This document shows positions 49,387 through 60,000 of a stretch of 64,000 nt of DNA, piece after piece; within the stretch, counting starts at the first letter, position 1, and every line of letters starts with the position of its first letter. The position numbers and the translations under genes are program-made. Source of the DNA: Nipponacmea schrenckii (lineage: Eukaryota > Mollusca > Gastropoda > Lottiidae); contig CM060202.1 in NCBI GenBank assembly GCA_030562195.1, forward strand, positions 372,001-436,000. The letters are read 5' to 3'. The notes under the pieces are model-generated. The model did not search any database and was not told the origin of the DNA. It saw only the letters and a program-made list of their open reading frames with translations.

Positions 49387-51215
49387 ATGGCAAAACTTGA
49401 TCCGATCTTTCAACTTTATGATCCAATAGAATACATATATTCAATAAGAAAAAAGAAGATTACATCATTATATCTCCAACTGTTGGGTCCAAATCTCAGA
49501 TAAACGACGGAGGTAGGGTCACATTTGAAATCAATTCGTTGTCCAATTGGTTACTTCTTTCCGACGCTTACTACCGCTGTGATTTCAAAATTAAAGACAG
49601 AACTCCCATCCAAAATCGTGTGCCACAGCAGAATGTCACATTTCTTCCCCTCTTTATTCAGCAAAATGGTTCAGCCCGTTCAAATATAATTGAAACAATC
49701 AAACACCCAGGTGAGTTTAACACGATGTTTAAAACTCTTCTTTTTCCAAAAAATTATAAAACGGCATCGGGTTGGATACCAGACACGGGGGATGGGGAAA
49801 TACAATCTCAACAAGCAAATTTACAAGCGGACGACAACCTGGCGGCAGTTAGAACTACTGTTAAAGGGGCCCAGACTTGATTTGTTTCGTACAATCATCC
49901 GACAGCCTCAAACACATGAAATCTTTTGCTTAGCTAATCAGAAATAGTCTACAGAGCTTACCTTTGAAATTTGAGCCTTCAAATCCATGTGTATCCATAA
50001 TTATCCGTGTTTGAAAAACATAATGTCTTAAGAAATTACGAACGTCCCGCCATATTGGAAAACGGTTCGTCTTGATAATCAAAGAGTTATCCTTCCCGTC
50101 GTGCAATAGCGGTCATCTATATAAACAGACTACAACGCATTTTTCAATTTTAGACTTTGTCAACAGGACACACAATTTTCAGACTGACTGGAGACCAGCC
50201 GCGTACAGCACGGAAAAAAATGAAAAGTGAAATTTTTTGTTTGAGGCATATTTCAAGGTATTTTGCGATTTTCTCAGAGCTTGAATATTTCTGAGGACTG
50301 TTTAAATGTAACAAAGGCCCAAAACGACCCCTAAAAATCAAGCCTGGGCCCCTTTAACAATTTGATCAATATCACAAAATTTCAAAATAATAAAGGTTAT
50401 AAACAGAGGGTCGTATTTTACAATAAACCTATTGACAGAAATAGTCATGGGGGATACATAAACTGGCCCCTCTACCCGTTGATTGTATTACTTGAGCACA
50501 AGAAAGTTTACATTGGTCTTCCCTTAAAATTTCATCTTCAAAGATTAATAAATAACGATAGAATATTTTTTGGAGAAAACAATTCAAATGCTAAATTAGA
50601 AATGATTGATATCCAATTATACGTGCCAGTAATAACCCCAACAATCGAAGTAGAAACGAGATTTCTTAGTAGATTGAAAGATGATATCGATATAGCATTT
50701 TTAAGAAGAAATACGATTTGATTGATAACCATCACAGGGGAGAATTTCACCTGGCAAGTGACAAATACCACCAAACCAGCAAGATATTTAATACTTGGTT
50801 TCAAAAATCTTCCAGATTCACAAACAACAACAACCTTTTTAAAATAACCGGTGACAACTTTGAAGATCCTAATAAAAACATGGTTCAAGTCAGATTAAAC
50901 AATGAAAATTATCCCAATCAACCTTTGACCTTAGACCCTGACACAAAAAACTTTAATGAGTTGTATAGAAACTATAAGCTTATGAGCATTTTATTTGGAA
51001 ATTTACCACAGTTTAATTATCTCGATTTTGTTTTAAATTTTCCTATATTTTGTTTTGATCTCTCTGCTTATAAAGAAGATTTCTTCAAAACAGGTGTACA
51101 GTTGTCTGTATACATTGAAAAAACAGCTGGAGATATGGTAGGGTATTGTCTCTTGTTAGAGGAATCTCGTCACGTCATAAATATAATGGATAGAAAGATG
51201 AATAGAATTGAATAA
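49387..51215 (+). pseudogene. Polinton major capsid protein (double jelly-roll type), broken
   Basis: Pieces in order: an ATG at 49387; frame 49440-49860 with GGRVTFEINSLSNWLLLSDA; a 489-bp MITE (49865-50353); frame 50358-50721 with LEMIDIQLYVPVITPTIEVE and RLKDDIDIAFLRR; a stop at 50719; and, after a further frameshift near 50840, frame to 51215 with VRLNNENYPNQPLTLDPDTK and FPIFCFDLSAYKED. The order and phrases fit the virion capsid protein of Polintons. Breaks: frameshift near 49455, the MITE, a TGA, and the frameshift near 50840. Size without the insert (about 440 residues) is in the expected range. Confidence 0.65.
49861..50357. mobile_element. piggyBac-like MITE with TTAA target duplication
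   Basis: TTAA at 49861-49864 and 50354-50357 flanks a 489-bp non-coding element with inverted ends (AGGGGCCCAGACTTGATTT and its complement with one mismatch in 19). TTAA duplication and short G/C-rich ends are the piggyBac signature. The capsid reading frame on both sides is in register when the element is disregarded, showing a recent, clean insertion. Confidence 0.85.
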
Positions 51216-51391
51216 AAATTCCATCTTTAAAAATTAAACCAGAGAGTTTAGTCGTTAAAATATTAGAATACATCGAAAATGAGAAACCGAAAACAATCAC
51301 TTATAATGGTGTGAAGATACACATTTCACAATAGGTGATTAAAAAACTAAAAAATCATAAAGTACTGGACATTATGCCATACTTGACATGA
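51216..51391 (+). pseudogene. Small Polinton-type ORF with one in-frame stop
   Basis: Immediately after the capsid gene, a frame reads ESLVVKILEYIENEKPKTIT then YNGVKIHIS, a TAG at 51332, and continues KKLKNHKVLDIMPYL to a TGA. The basic, helical composition looks protein-coding. Function unknown. Confidence 0.35.
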
Positions 51392-51815
51392 AAAATAAAA
51401 ATTCCAAATTTGTTTTAGATGAGTTTTTTTCTCATGTACTATGTCTGTGATGCATTCTAGATCAAAAAAAAAATTTCAAATTTTTAGTTGGATAAAAGTG
51501 ATATTCTTGTAGACCATTGAATACAGCCCATTGAATAAACATATTGGTATTCGATGGGCGGGGTCAAAGGCTGTCATCGTTTAACGCATATGCTTATTTC
51601 CATTAGAACCATTTGTTTTAGATGAGTTTTTTTTCTTATGTACTATGTCTAGATAAAAAAAAAAATCAAAATTTTTCAGTTGGATAAAAATTATATTCTT
51701 GTTTCCCGTTGAAAACAGGCCATTGAATAACTATTTTGGTATTCGATGGGCGGGGCAAAAAGGTACACAAGACAAAAATTCATCTAAAACAAAATCAAAT
51801 TTGAAATTTATATTT
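51383..51815. repeat. Duplicated about 208-bp unit between inverted flanks
   Basis: TTGTTTTAGATGAGTTTTTT and downstream sequence up to GGTATTCGATGGGCGGGG occur twice, starting at about 51410 and 51618. The outer ends (CCAAATTTGTTTTAGATGA and TCATCTAAAACAAAATCAAA) are inverted relative to each other, suggesting a small non-autonomous element with internal duplication. Confidence 0.55.
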
Positions 51816-51838
51816 TTCATATTAGGTATAGGATAAAT

Positions 51839-51985
51839 AGGTTATCCAATGGCTAACTCGTGGATATGGTTTTTATGCCACTCGTGCTTGTGGTATTTTC
51901 ACTCGTGGCTACGCCACTCTTGACAACATCACAAGCACTCATGACATAAAAACCATATCCACTCGTAGCCATAGGATAACCTTTA
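51839..51985. repeat. About 146-bp near-perfect hairpin (foldback element)
   Basis: AGGTTATCCAATGGCTA... on the left and its near-complement ...TAGCCATAGGATAACCT on the right enclose arms of about 60 nt, including GGATATGGTTTTTATGCCAC against its partner ATGACATAAAAACCATATCC. Only about 20 nt form the loop. A small foldback MITE is likely; it sits next to the end of the truncated ATPase piece. Confidence 0.75.
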
Positions 51986-51989
51986 TATA

Positions 51990-52126
51990 TCAATTACAAT
52001 AATATAATTGATCTGGAGTTGATGTATAAATGTAGAGGCACTCAAAATCTAATAATTGAGGTGTTGTTAACATTTTAAATAACAGATGAGTTTTTCCTGA
52101 TCCCGATTGACCAACGATACACATTA
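51990..52126 (-). pseudogene. Polinton packaging ATPase, P-loop fragment (downstream part)
   Basis: Minus-strand frame reads CIVGQSGSGKTHLLFKMLTT then PQLLDFECLYIYTSTPDQ and stops at 51990. GQSGSGKT is a Walker A motif, placed near the N-terminus as in FtsK/HerA-type packaging ATPases of Polintons. The upstream 17 codons lie at 58080-58130, beyond the Gypsy element. Everything after Walker A is lost at the hairpin element. An in-frame stop also precedes the motif. Confidence 0.6.
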
Positions 52127-52347
52127 TGGCGTGTGTTACACGGGCTGTCGGGGTAATAGCGAGAGATACAAGTCTTCACCATATATAAATTTATTCTCGA
52201 AGAAGTTAAACACCGCCATTCTTGCTTGACTAGCCAAACTAACAAAAAACATAAAAAGGTCAAGGGCGAACTTGCCCAGGGAGGTAACACTAAATTATTT
52301 AGAAATAGCTACAGACTACAATATTGAATAGGACATGCTACGCCACA
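52127..52347 (-). repeat. 3' LTR of the Gypsy element
   Basis: Starts TGTGGCGTAGCATG and ends CACACGCCA on the minus strand (TG...CA). A polypurine tract (AAAGGGGCGATGA) lies directly before it on the minus strand, at about 52348-52362. Contains the 6-bp segment TTGCCC absent from the 5' LTR. Confidence 0.9.
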
Positions 52348-52952
52348 TCATCGCCCCTTTAAAAGCATGAGATACACTCGAATGAAAAAGTATCGGGAAT
52401 GCGACAATGTAGAGCATACAAGCCTAAACAATAGTAGAATAATATTGTACAAAGTAATTAAAATGAAATAACATATTCACAAAACTAGCTAATTCAAATT
52501 GCTTCAAACCTATCTTATACATGCTTGTAGATAAAGTGAAAGGATAACAGAATATTATAAGTAATATAATAGATAACTAATTGATGGTTGATCAGGCCAC
52601 AATAGCATAATATCCTAATTAAAATACAATATCTGGTCCCGAATTATCAATATCAGTAAGACATGAGAAGATCATAGGTAACAACATGGAAATTCGCATT
52701 AGTAATATAAACTTACACTTCAAAACAATCCAAACTATCTAATAAATCATAACTGTAACATACATTGATGTTAAGGGTCGAGTTAAAAGACAAATAGGAA
52801 ATATTCAATAAACTAGGCCTATATGAACAGTAGAATTACTCAAACTCAATTTTTACCACTATTTCACATATCAAAGTTTTAAAACTACAATGATTAACTA
52901 ACATAAAAAACAATTGAACATTTAAAAATATAATCATGTCAAATTAAACACT
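52348..52952. other. Non-coding tail of the Gypsy element between pol and the 3' LTR
   Basis: About 600 bp without an open frame that I recognise; no envelope gene is present. Confidence 0.7.
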
Positions 52953-55900
52953 CTACTTAGCAGTAGGAATTTTGTTGTGAGTGTCTTTAACTAATTTTTG
53001 ACAAGTAGGGGTCAGATCTGAGAATGATACCCAAGAATTGTCCTTAGATGGATAATTCACCCATTTCACTCTATAATTCCAAGTATTATTAAAATACTTT
53101 TTCTTGATAATTTTCTCAACTTCATAAATATCTTGAGAATTCTGAGGTTGTGTTAATAAAGAAGTATCACTGTCTATATCAGTAGTATTGAGACTATCTC
53201 TAGTATTGTCATTCACAATATTGTCATCTATTTCACTAATATCTAAAACAACGGGTTCTACACTGTCTATATTAGTGGGTGGGGTGGGGTCATCAGGCTC
53301 ATCTAGTCTTATATAACCATGTTTAAGTCTATTTATATGAACACGGTTACGAACAATCTTTCCATCACTTTTCTTGCGCAATTTCACATGAATATCAGAT
53401 ATTTTTGCAATAATATAATAAGGTCCACTCCATGGTCGCAATAATTTTCTGGACTGTCCAGTAAGCAAAACAGGTTTATACAGAAATACAGTATCTCCAA
53501 CATTAAAAACACTTGATGTTTGCACACTTTGAGATTTTTGAATCATAGATTGTTTTCTGTCTTCTAAGTTATCTATAGCAACTTGTCTAGCACATTCAAT
53601 TTGTTCAATTAAAGAAATAACATAATCAGAGGCACTTTTAGGAATATCTAATTGTGGTAGATTAATATCAAAAATAGATTTAGGATATCTACCATGAACA
53701 AGAAAAAATGGAGTATAATCAGTACTGTCAATACAAGGAGATGTATTATAAGCATATTGAATAAATGGAATGTATTTATCCCATTCATTATGACAAGTAT
53801 CAATATACTTGGACAAGGAACTAAGAATAACAGACATAAACCTCTCAGATTGACCATTACAACTAGGGTGATAGCTGGTTGTAAAAGTTTTCTTAATGTC
53901 TAATAATTTACAAGTTTCTAATATAATGTGACTTAAATAATTGGTACCTCTATCTGAATGCAAAAACTTAGGGACTCCATGTCTACAAATAACATTTTTA
54001 AGGAATTCTGAAGCTACAGTATGCGCTTTTATATCAGCCAATGGAATCAATTCTACATATTTAGTTAGATAATCAATAAACACTAACACATACTGATTAT
54101 TACTGTCTTTACATTTAGGCATTGGGCCAAGAATATCTGTGCTTACTCTTTCAAATGGTTGAGAAGGCACAGGCATAGGAATAAGCTGAGCCTTAGTAGA
54201 TTTTACTGGATTTTTGCGTTGTTCACAAGTGTCACAAGATTTAACATAATTAACTATATCTGTATACATATTAAACCAAAAGTATAGCAATCTACATTTA
54301 CTTATAGTGCGATTAACTCCAAAATGTCCTCCAGATAAAGGATTATCATGAACAATCTGTAATACAGTAGATATATAACTATTTGGAACTACAAGTTGAA
54401 TAATAGTTCTACTAGACTTATGACCTTTACCATTATGAACATGTACATGATATAAAACATCATTATGGACAAAAAAATCAGAACTCTTAGAAAATATTTT
54501 CTTATCAACTGAGTCAGTTTGTCCTGTTTCTAAATACTCAATAATGTCTTTATAATTCTCATCTTGTCTTTGATACATAACTAAATTATCTCTAGTCCAA
54601 AGATTTGAAGTTTGTTGCACAATATCATCCACTTTCTTTTCAAAGTCATCAGAAATTTGAGAATTATTAACCTGAGAAACATTAACTCTATACTCTGACA
54701 AGGATGTATTAAGGGGAGGGAAAACATCTGAGATACAATGAACATCATAACATGGTAAATAATCTAAATCACGCTCTTCATTTCCTGAATTGGACTCATA
54801 AACTCGTCTACTAACACCATCAGCATTATTATGTGAATGTCCTGGCCTATAACATATTTCAAAATCATAGGACTGTAATATAGCTATCCATCGAGCAAAT
54901 TTACCAACTGGTGTCCTTAAAGAAAATAACCATTTAAGAGCTGAATGATCTACTACTGCTTTAAAGGGAGCATATCGCAAATAACTATCAAGTCTCTTAA
55001 CTGAAAATACTAAAGCTAAGCACTCCTTCTCTGTAATACCATACTGTTTTTCTGCAGGGGAAAGTGAGCGACCAACATAAGCTATAACTCGTTCAGTGTT
55101 ATTCTGGGTCTGGCTTAATACACCACCAACAGAGAAAGATGAAGCATCACAGTATAATGTAAATGGCAAATTTGGTTGGGGATATCCTAGAACTGGTGCT
55201 TTCACTAATAGATCTTTTAACTGTTCAAAAGCAGACTGGCACTGGTCTGACCAATGAAAAGATGTATCTTTCTTCGTTAGCAAATAGAGTGGGGCTGCTA
55301 TCGCTGAATAACCAATCATGAACCTTCGGTAGTATCCTGTAAGTCCCAGGAAAGCTCTCAAATCTTTCAAACATGTTGGTACAGAGTAACATTTTACAGC
55401 TGAAACTTTATCTGGGTCAGGCGATATCCCTTCCGAACTGACTATTTGTCCCAAGTAACTTATTTTCGAGTGAGCAAAATAACACTTCTGTGGACGAAGC
55501 TTGAGATTTGCTGCTTTTAAACGCTGGAATACCTGAGTTAGATGCGTAATGTGATCTTGGAAAGTTCTAGAAAATACAATTATATCATCTAAATAGATAA
55601 GACAAAACTTCCAAGATAATCCTCTTAAAACAGATTCCATAACTCTTTGAAAAGTAGCAGGGCTGTTCTTTAATCCCATTGGTAAGCGTTTAAATTGGTA
55701 CAAACCTAGATGACAACGGAAAGCAGTGTAAGGTTTAGAAGAATCGTCAATACCAAGCTGAAAAAATCCGCTATGTAGGTCAAGTGTACTAAAATAGTGA
55801 GGAGAACTAGAACCAAGGCTTTCAAGAGCATCTTCAGTGGTTGGTAGTGGATGAGCATCTGCTATGGTACAATCATTTAATCGGCGAAAGTCACACACAA

Positions 55901-57002
55901 ATCGAAAAGACTTGTTGTTACGTTTTGCAATCAATAAACATGGTGCAGCCCAAGGACTGGTGCTTTCCTCGATAATATCATTTTGTAGCATGTCTGATAT
56001 CATATCTTCCAAAACAGCTTTCTGTTTAGTAGGCAGCTTGTATGCACGTTGACGGAAAGGTTGTTGGTTTTCCTTAACAGAAATTTTATGGGGAAGGAGA
56101 TCACAATAACCTAACTTATTGTCATTACCAACAAATACACTAGAATTATCAAGCAATAACTTTTCCAATTGTAGTTGTTCATTTGAAGATAAATCTTCAG
56201 ATATGTGAACATTGAGAGCAGGGTTAGGACTTTCAGATAAATCAGTAGCAGATAATGAGTTAACATTACATAATTTCTGAACATTAGAAATATTTTCATT
56301 AATAGGAAACAAATCATCATTACTAGAAAGACAAACAAACTTGCCAGTTATAGTACCTTTTGAAATTTTGACAGGTTCATTGGAAAAATTACTAAGTGCT
56401 TGATATACCTCATCATTTACAACTTTAGACAATGACTTAGCAGGTAAAACACCAACTGGTAATGGAATGTCTGAACTAGATACAACACCTTCAATTCCAT
56501 CAGGAAGACGTACACCTTTAATCTTAGCAGAAATAATTGTCTGACTATAAGGGGGAATAACAACAGTGTTATTACTGATTATCTGGCGACGAGGGTCAAT
56601 AGACAAAGACCTACTTCCAAAATCTAATATCACACCTTTATCATGTAAAAAGTTTAAACCTAGAATAAGTTTAGGATTTAAACTAGAAACAATATAGAAT
56701 AATATGTGATACAAAGTATGACTAATAGTAATATCAATGATAGCTTTACCAATAATAGGTACCTTTTCACCATTAGCAGTGATAATATGAGTCTTATCTC
56801 TACTATCTAAGTTTACAATATTACATACATTATCACACAAACTAGAATTAATAATACAAATGTCAGAACCAGAATCTATAAGTGCTAATTTTTTAGAACC
56901 ATTAAATGTTACAGGTATATAATTGTTAATTAAACTTTCGCATACATTAACATTAGCAAATGAGTCTCCATGTAAATTTAGTGTTCCAACAGCAGGAGAC
57001 AA
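52953..57002 (-). CDS. pol: Gypsy Pol polyprotein: protease, RT, RNase H, integrase, chromodomain
   Basis: 1,349 uninterrupted codons. Domains: aspartic protease (ALIDSGSD, residues 40-47), reverse transcriptase (about 345-520; LDLHSGFFQL, LPMGLKNSPATFQRVM, YLDD at 470-473), RNase H (about 600-720; LYCDASSFSVGG), integrase zinc domain (GGHFGVNRTI, CDTCEQRK), integrase core (STDILGPMP, HSDRGTNY, SCNGQSERFM with the third acid), a GPY/F-like region (LLRPWSGPYYI), and a C-terminal chromodomain (YEVEKIIKKK, YRVKWVNYPSKDNSW). No ATG near the start: the frame overlaps the end of gag in another register, so expression by frameshift as Gag-Pol is likely. All catalytic residues I can check are present; probably competent. 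Confidence 0.93.
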   Translation of the reverse strand: MSPAVGTLNLHGDSFANVNVCESLINNYIPVTFNGSKKLALIDSGSDICIINSSLCDNVCNIVNLDSRDKTHIITANGEKVPIIGKAIIDITISHTLYHILFYIVSSLNPKLILGLNFLHDKGVILDFGSRSLSIDPRRQIISNNTVVIPPYSQTIISAKIKGVRLPDGIEGVVSSSDIPLPVGVLPAKSLSKVVNDEVYQALSNFSNEPVKISKGTITGKFVCLSSNDDLFPINENISNVQKLCNVNSLSATDLSESPNPALNVHISEDLSSNEQLQLEKLLLDNSSVFVGNDNKLGYCDLLPHKISVKENQQPFRQRAYKLPTKQKAVLEDMISDMLQNDIIEESTSPWAAPCLLIAKRNNKSFRFVCDFRRLNDCTIADAHPLPTTEDALESLGSSSPHYFSTLDLHSGFFQLGIDDSSKPYTAFRCHLGLYQFKRLPMGLKNSPATFQRVMESVLRGLSWKFCLIYLDDIIVFSRTFQDHITHLTQVFQRLKAANLKLRPQKCYFAHSKISYLGQIVSSEGISPDPDKVSAVKCYSVPTCLKDLRAFLGLTGYYRRFMIGYSAIAAPLYLLTKKDTSFHWSDQCQSAFEQLKDLLVKAPVLGYPQPNLPFTLYCDASSFSVGGVLSQTQNNTERVIAYVGRSLSPAEKQYGITEKECLALVFSVKRLDSYLRYAPFKAVVDHSALKWLFSLRTPVGKFARWIAILQSYDFEICYRPGHSHNNADGVSRRVYESNSGNEERDLDYLPCYDVHCISDVFPPLNTSLSEYRVNVSQVNNSQISDDFEKKVDDIVQQTSNLWTRDNLVMYQRQDENYKDIIEYLETGQTDSVDKKIFSKSSDFFVHNDVLYHVHVHNGKGHKSSRTIIQLVVPNSYISTVLQIVHDNPLSGGHFGVNRTISKCRLLYFWFNMYTDIVNYVKSCDTCEQRKNPVKSTKAQLIPMPVPSQPFERVSTDILGPMPKCKDSNNQYVLVFIDYLTKYVELIPLADIKAHTVASEFLKNVICRHGVPKFLHSDRGTNYLSHIILETCKLLDIKKTFTTSYHPSCNGQSERFMSVILSSLSKYIDTCHNEWDKYIPFIQYAYNTSPCIDSTDYTPFFLVHGRYPKSIFDINLPQLDIPKSASDYVISLIEQIECARQVAIDNLEDRKQSMIQKSQSVQTSSVFNVGDTVFLYKPVLLTGQSRKLLRPWSGPYYIIAKISDIHVKLRKKSDGKIVRNRVHINRLKHGYIRLDEPDDPTPPTNIDSVEPVVLDISEIDDNIVNDNTRDSLNTTDIDSDTSLLTQPQNSQDIYEVEKIIKKKYFNNTWNYRVKWVNYPSKDNSWVSFSDLTPTCQKLVKDTHNKIPTAK

Positions 57003-60000
57003 GGTATTGGAACCTAGTTGTTTGACTGTAGTTTAGAGTCAGATTTAGATAAACAATGTTTAGCAATGTGGTTGGAACCACCACACTTGTGACATTTTGT
57101 TTCAGTATTGCTGTTGGTCCTTCTGTTACTGTTGTCGTTAAAACTGGATGGTCGCTGATTTCTGTTTTGTAAAGCATAGCAGTTACGAGCTGAATGGCCA
57201 ACCCTGTTGCACCACTGGCATGTGGCCGAAGATTTTCGTGTCGAGGAAGTTGCACTTGCACTTGCAATGTTGACTTCAGTGTGTTTATCAGAAAGTTTCT
57301 CAATCTTTGACAACAACTCAGTAAATTGTGAGGAGGTGATGGAATTCTCGTTGGAAGAAGGATTAATGTCCATATGCGACTGTTGGACCAATCGGGCATA
57401 ATGCACTGCATCACGAAATGTCGTTGGTTGTTCTTGGATAACGGCAGGTCGTAACTTGGGTGATAATCCTCGAATAAAAGATGATAATCGTTCTGCATCT
57501 GATTTTCCTAATCGCGAACACAGGTTCTCGATCGTTAATACATAGGTGTCCAGATCAGTATCCATATTGGCTTTTGCAAGTTTGGTTTCAAACAGCCATG
57601 TTGGTTGATTGTCAACAAAATTCAGCTTAAAACTGTCCAAAAGTCTAGATTTGGTTTGCTTTATGTCAACTGGTAACTCTTTAAACCAGTTTAGAGCAGA
57701 TCCTTGTAAAAACATAAGCATGGCCGAAGAGATATCATCGTCTTTAATTTTCTTTACCTTTACAAAGGCGCAGAATTTATCCACCCACGTGGCTGCATCC
57801 TCGTGAGGATTAACAGTAAAGCAAAACAGATGAAAATCAGCGAGTTTGGCATCTCCACCATATATGGCGTGTGTTACACGGGCTGTCGGGGTAATAGCGA
57901 GAGATACAAGTCTTCACCATATATAAATTTATTCTCGAAGAAGTTAAACACCGCCATTCTTGCTTGACTAGCCAAACTAACAAAAAACATAAAAAGGTCA
58001 AGGGCGAACAGGGAGGTAACACTAAATTATTTAGAAATAGCTACAGACTACAATATTGAATAGGACATGCTACGCCACAACATTAACATTTTTTTGGAAA
58101 CCTATCCGAATGTTTGAATTTTGTAGCCATTTTTTTTTATGAGGATTTAATAAAATATCGTCTCCTTTGTATTTCGAAAGATACAAACCATCACCACTGC
58201 GAATGTGTTTATGTATTAATCCCTCTCCTCCTTTTTTAATCTCAGTTTCACCCGTATCGATTTGATCAATTAAATTAGACAAACCTTCTTTTACCGTTTT
58301 CTTGGTTGCGTGATTGACTTGTTTGACGCTGGCTAAGAAAATGAATTAATCATACAATCACTTGATGATTTAAAACGTTATTTTTCAAATCCTGACCCCA
58401 CTTTACCCAAGTCTATTAAACCAGTTGTGGATGATAATGGGTTATTACTCAACGGTTTTAGAATATTATTCGATCATCGTTACCGTCAATTTAAAATAGA
58501 TTCAATACCCTTAATATATAAATTAACACACGGATTAATAGATTTGATGAACGGCGGAGACATTGCCCTTGGGGAATACAATAATTTGATCAAATATTTA
58601 AAACTTCTTCAAGCTATTAAAAAAACAGGAGCCATAACAAATAGACTGAAAGAATTTGGGCTACACATCAGAGCCATGGATGAAGTGGACGAATCGTATG
58701 AATATGGTGAAAACAATCCAATCATAGAAGAAATTGACGAATTCAATAATTTGGTATCTGGGGAAGGTATAACATTTTTTTATCTTATGATCCCGAACAA
58801 TTACTTAACAGACTCAACGTAATCAGAGAAGGCATGAAACATGGACATCAATCTGATTCCAATGAAATCCACGCTATCTTAAAACGATTATTAGAAAAAG
58901 AAATGATACAAAAAGATGATTATTTTCATGTTTTAAAAAATGGATGAAGAGTTTTTCATAATAACATCCAAGTCGAAAATAAGATTAACCCTGGATTATG
59001 AATGCGAACTCGATCCAAATAAAAGCTACAAGTTAGGATTAAAATATTTTTCAGTTTACAATCCCATAAGAAATGTCAGTGAACAGAATAACCAATTGAA
59101 AATTTCTTAAAACGATAGAAATACATTTAAATTACTAACAATATTGCCAGGAAGTTATGAATATGTTTCCATCAACGAATATATATCTCAATTTGTCAAA
59201 AGTCATAAGGATAGACCAAATATTGAATTCGAAGGCAATTTAAATCTGAACAAAATAAAACTAAATTTGAGATCCAAACATCAAGTAGATATCAATGTGG
59301 AAAATTCAAATAATGAATTATTAGGTTTCGAAAAGAAATTGTATACCCAATCTACACTTGCTCCCTATAAAGCAAATATTGAAAACGATATCGATATCAT
59401 AAATATCCATTGCAATTTGGTGGATGGTGGACTTTTCAATATAGAAAAACAAAACATCATTTTCAGTATTCCAACTTTACAGTTCTAATCGGTTATCGAA
59501 TAGTAGAAAAACCGCTTCAAACAACATATCTTCCAATCAATACCAAAGGGATTAAAGATATCGATTTAGATATAAAAGAAAATATTTAGATTTTGGCGAG
59601 GAACAAATATGTATTCAATTACATGTTTCCTCGTCTTCATCCATAATTATGTAATCGTAATCATCGAATTCGTAATTTTCAACCATATTCATCTTCATCT
59701 TTGTTATTTTAGGGATACATAACTCCATTTCTGTTTGGTGGTTTTCTTTTAATCGAAATCAAGTTATGTTTGAAAACTTTCTTTTATTTATCTTTCGGAA
59801 TGACCACGCCGTCTGTAAAACTTTTTTTCCAAGGTTTATCAAACTCGTTTTCAATATCTTCTCCATTGGCAAACTTGAAATAATCTTCCACAATCAACTT
59901 TGTTTTCGTATATCCTTTAAATTTTTTCTTTTCCACTAAATCTCCGTTAGAAGTGAGGATGATGTTGTATTTGACTTTTGGAGCCAAATATAAACCGAAT

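Larger units (their letters stand above)
52121..58085 (-). mobile_element. Gypsy (Ty3-type, chromodomain) LTR retrotransposon, young
   Basis: Two LTRs (52127-52347, 221 bp; 57865-58079, 215 bp) differ only by a 6-bp indel by eye, and are flanked by the same hexamer ACATTA (52121-52126 and 58080-58085). On the minus strand, LTR-gag-pol-LTR is complete, with long open frames. The insertion lies within the Polinton ATPase gene and is therefore younger than the Polinton. Confidence 0.92.
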